NCBI RefSeq assembly: GCF_002811955.1
Contig: NZ_NPEF01000170.1
Location: forward strand, 1-8,540
From: Leptospira ellisii
GTDB taxonomy: Bacteria; Spirochaetota; Leptospiria; Leptospirales; Leptospiraceae
DNA: 8,540 nt
Reading direction: 5' to 3'
A program made the translations under genes and the position numbers. Shown here piece after piece: positions 7,248 through 8,540 of this stretch. Below the pieces are notes generated by a model. It was not told the DNA's origin and did no database searches. It worked only from the letters and a program-made list of their open reading frames with translations. Within the stretch, counting starts at the first letter, position 1, and the number at the start of each line of letters is the position of its first letter.

Positions 7248-8030
7248 ATGTCTCAATTCGGTAAGTATTCTGAATATTATGATCTGCTTTATAAGGACAA
7301 AGACTATGCGCTTGAGGTATCATACGTCGATACCCTAGTTAAGACTTATAAGCCGGATTCCAAATCCATTCTCGAATTAGGTTGCGGGACTGGAAAACAC
7401 GCCTTGCTTTTGACGCAAAAAGGTTACGAAATCACTGGAGTCGACGTCTCTTCTCAAATGTTGGCGGAGGCGGAGCGGAGAAAGGCGGAGACGGGTTTTA
7501 AAAATTTTCCGAAATTCGCGGAAGGAGACGTGCGTACGGTCAGGATTCCGGATCGATTCGACGTGATACTTTCCCTATTTCACGTAATGTCCTATCAGAC
7601 TTCGAATATCGATATTCTCAATGCCTTCGAAACTGCTTCGTTGCATTGTAAGAACGGAGGTATTTTTATTTTCGACGTTTGGTACGGTCCAGCCGTTTTA
7701 TCCCAGATTCCGGAGACGAGAATCAAACGTTTATCCAACGAGAAAATCCGCGTAACCAGATTGGCGGAATCCACTCTTATCGCCGAAAAAAATATCGTAG
7801 AAGTGAATTACGAAGTCTGGATTCACCCTCAAAACTCAGATTCATCGTCGGAGGTGATCCGAGAAAAACATCCGATGCGGTACTTTTTTAATCCTGAACT
7901 TGAATTGTTGTTAGATCGGAAAGGTTTCGAAACTCTCAGATCGGAGGAATGGTTGAGCGGTAAGGAACCCGGATTGGAAACTTGGGGCGTCGTTTTTATC
8001 GCTAGGAAAAACGATTCGCCGATTTCATGA
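7248..8030 (+). CDS. SAM-dependent methyltransferase, sugar-modifying type (right copy)
   Basis: This copy is complete and gives the same 260 residues as 1293-511, with motif I ELGCGTGKH (43-51), D66 and AEGDVRTV (91-98). Its coding capacity is intact, unlike the aminotransferase remnant just upstream. It has its own AGGA ribosome binding site and overlaps the following GT4-like gene by four bases. What is missing is a visible promoter: the upstream sequence is coding remnant and then antisense of the truncated GT-B-like gene. Whether it is expressed depends on transcription from outside this segment or on inversion of the centre. Function as for the left copy: probable N- or O-methylation of a sugar. 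Confidence 0.9.
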   Translation: MSQFGKYSEYYDLLYKDKDYALEVSYVDTLVKTYKPDSKSILELGCGTGKHALLLTQKGYEITGVDVSSQMLAEAERRKAETGFKNFPKFAEGDVRTVRIPDRFDVILSLFHVMSYQTSNIDILNAFETASLHCKNGGIFIFDVWYGPAVLSQIPETRIKRLSNEKIRVTRLAESTLIAEKNIVEVNYEVWIHPQNSDSSSEVIREKHPMRYFFNPELELLLDRKGFETLRSEEWLSGKEPGLETWGVVFIARKNDSPIS

Positions 8031-8540
8031 ATTTTTGTTTGATCACCGCCCATCCGTGGGTCGCCATTTCCACGCCGGTTATGGAAACGGTAAAATTCTT
8101 GGCTTCGAAGGGGAATCAGATCAAACTGCTGGTTCAATTGGATCCCACGTTGGAAAAGATAGGATTGAAAAATCCCGAATTAAATCACCCGAACGTCGAC
8201 GTGATTCAGTATAAATATCCGTCCTTCGCGGCTCGATGGATTTCTCGTCTTCCCGCTTTTCTACAGGAATTACTTCTCGGATCGTATATTCTGATCCGGT
8301 TTTTCGGACTTTGCAAACGATCGGATTTTCTTATCGGTTACGATCCGCAGGGGATCATTCGAGCGGGTATCGTAGCCTTCGTTTTAAGGATCCCATTCGC
8401 TTATCATTCATTAGAATTATATCATAGAGATCGGTCTTTTTTTCTATCCGTCGCGAAGGTTTTCGCGCGTAAGGCGAATTTCAGCCTGGTTCAGGATCGT
8501 AATCGGCTTCGAATTCTGCGAGTTATAAGCCGTTTACGGA
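8027..8540 (+). CDS. GT4-like glycosyltransferase, N-terminal part (runs off right edge)
   Basis: This frame starts with the ATG of the ATGA overlap with the methyltransferase stop and is open for 171 codons to the window edge. It is identical to the product of 514-1: MNFCLITAHPWV at the start, PFAYHSLEL and LVQDRNR near the visible end. Because the window ends inside the gene at exactly the same codon in both arms, it is not visible whether both copies encode the same C-terminal domain. If the repeat ends soon after the edge, the two genes could carry different C-terminal (donor-binding) halves; if the edge is a contig end, the copy may be an assembly product. Confidence 0.8.
   Translation, partial: MNFCLITAHPWVAISTPVMETVKFLASKGNQIKLLVQLDPTLEKIGLKNPELNHPNVDVIQYKYPSFAARWISRLPAFLQELLLGSYILIRFFGLCKRSDFLIGYDPQGIIRAGIVAFVLRIPFAYHSLELYHRDRSFFLSVAKVFARKANFSLVQDRNRLRILRVISRLR

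Larger units (their letters stand above)
6854..8540. repeat. Right arm of the 1,687-bp perfect inverted repeat
   Basis: This is the reverse complement of 1-1687 and runs to the right window edge. Its inner boundary at 6853/6854 is a broken junction: on the plus strand it starts inside an aminotransferase gene whose 5' two-thirds are missing, and on the minus strand it replaces the 5' end of a glycosyltransferase-like gene. This is therefore the derived copy if the structure is natural. The lack of visible divergence, including at synonymous positions, implies very recent duplication, ongoing gene conversion, or an assembly or library artefact. The sequence alone cannot separate these. Confidence 0.97.

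Noticed and set aside
7463..7492. Cluster of GGCGGA-like units in the methyltransferase gene (mirror at 1049-1078)
   Set aside because: It encodes an ordinary Ala-Glu-Arg-rich helix after motif I and is not a regular tandem array.
1..8540. Composite transposon or insertion-sequence pair formed by the arms
   Set aside because: The arms encode glycan biosynthesis genes. No transposase, short terminal inverted repeats or target duplications are visible.
1..8540. CRISPR array, tRNA, rRNA or riboswitch
   Set aside because: No spaced direct repeats, cloverleaf or aptamer-like leader was seen; nearly all sequence is protein-coding with gaps under 90 bases.

Overview
The window is a stretch of surface-polysaccharide (LPS O-antigen or capsule type) biosynthesis genes. 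All densely packed genes of the central and left part run leftward on the minus strand. The moderate GC content, the weak Shine-Dalgarno sequences, and the mix of DegT-type aminotransferases, family 2 glycosyltransferases, a small cupin and a 'surface carbohydrate biosynthesis' type protein resemble an rfb-type locus of a spirochaete such as Leptospira. That assignment is a style-based inference, not a proof, because no rRNA, tRNA or marker gene is present.

The dominant feature is structural. The first 1,687 bases (1-1687) are the reverse complement of the last 1,687 bases (6854-8540). I compared several blocks base by base and compared the translations of several frames, and found no mismatch. 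Between the arms lies a 5,166-bp single-copy segment (1688-6853). Both arms run exactly to the window edges, so the true repeat may be longer, or these may be the ends of a contig.

In transcription order on the minus strand (right to left) the layout is: a GT-B-like surface-carbohydrate protein lacking its N-terminus (6853-5936); a GT2 glycosyltransferase (5862-4981); a possible weak terminator or attenuator hairpin (4998-4966); a DegT/DnrJ sugar aminotransferase (4894-3797); a second GT2 (3804-2833); a small cupin (2836-2441); a perosamine-synthase-like aminotransferase that crosses the left repeat boundary intact (2439-1303); a SAM methyltransferase (1293-511); and the N-terminal part of a GT4-like glycosyltransferase (514-1) cut by the window edge. 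The right arm repeats the last three on the plus strand: a 127-residue C-terminal remnant of the aminotransferase (6854-7238), an intact methyltransferase (7248-8030) and the same partial GT4 (8027-8540).

Taken together the genes could make an amino sugar (two PLP transaminases acting on nucleotide-linked keto-sugars), methylate it, and assemble it into an oligosaccharide (two GT2, one GT4-like and one GT-B-like protein). No dehydratase, polymerase, flippase or transporter is present, so this is only part of a pathway. The left arm is probably ancestral because its genes are intact. The right junction breaks two genes at once, as expected for a secondary inverted duplication or a chimeric assembly. 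If real, recombination between the arms would flip the centre, which leaves the window's own sequence the same apart from being reverse-complemented and changes only its connection to the outside.
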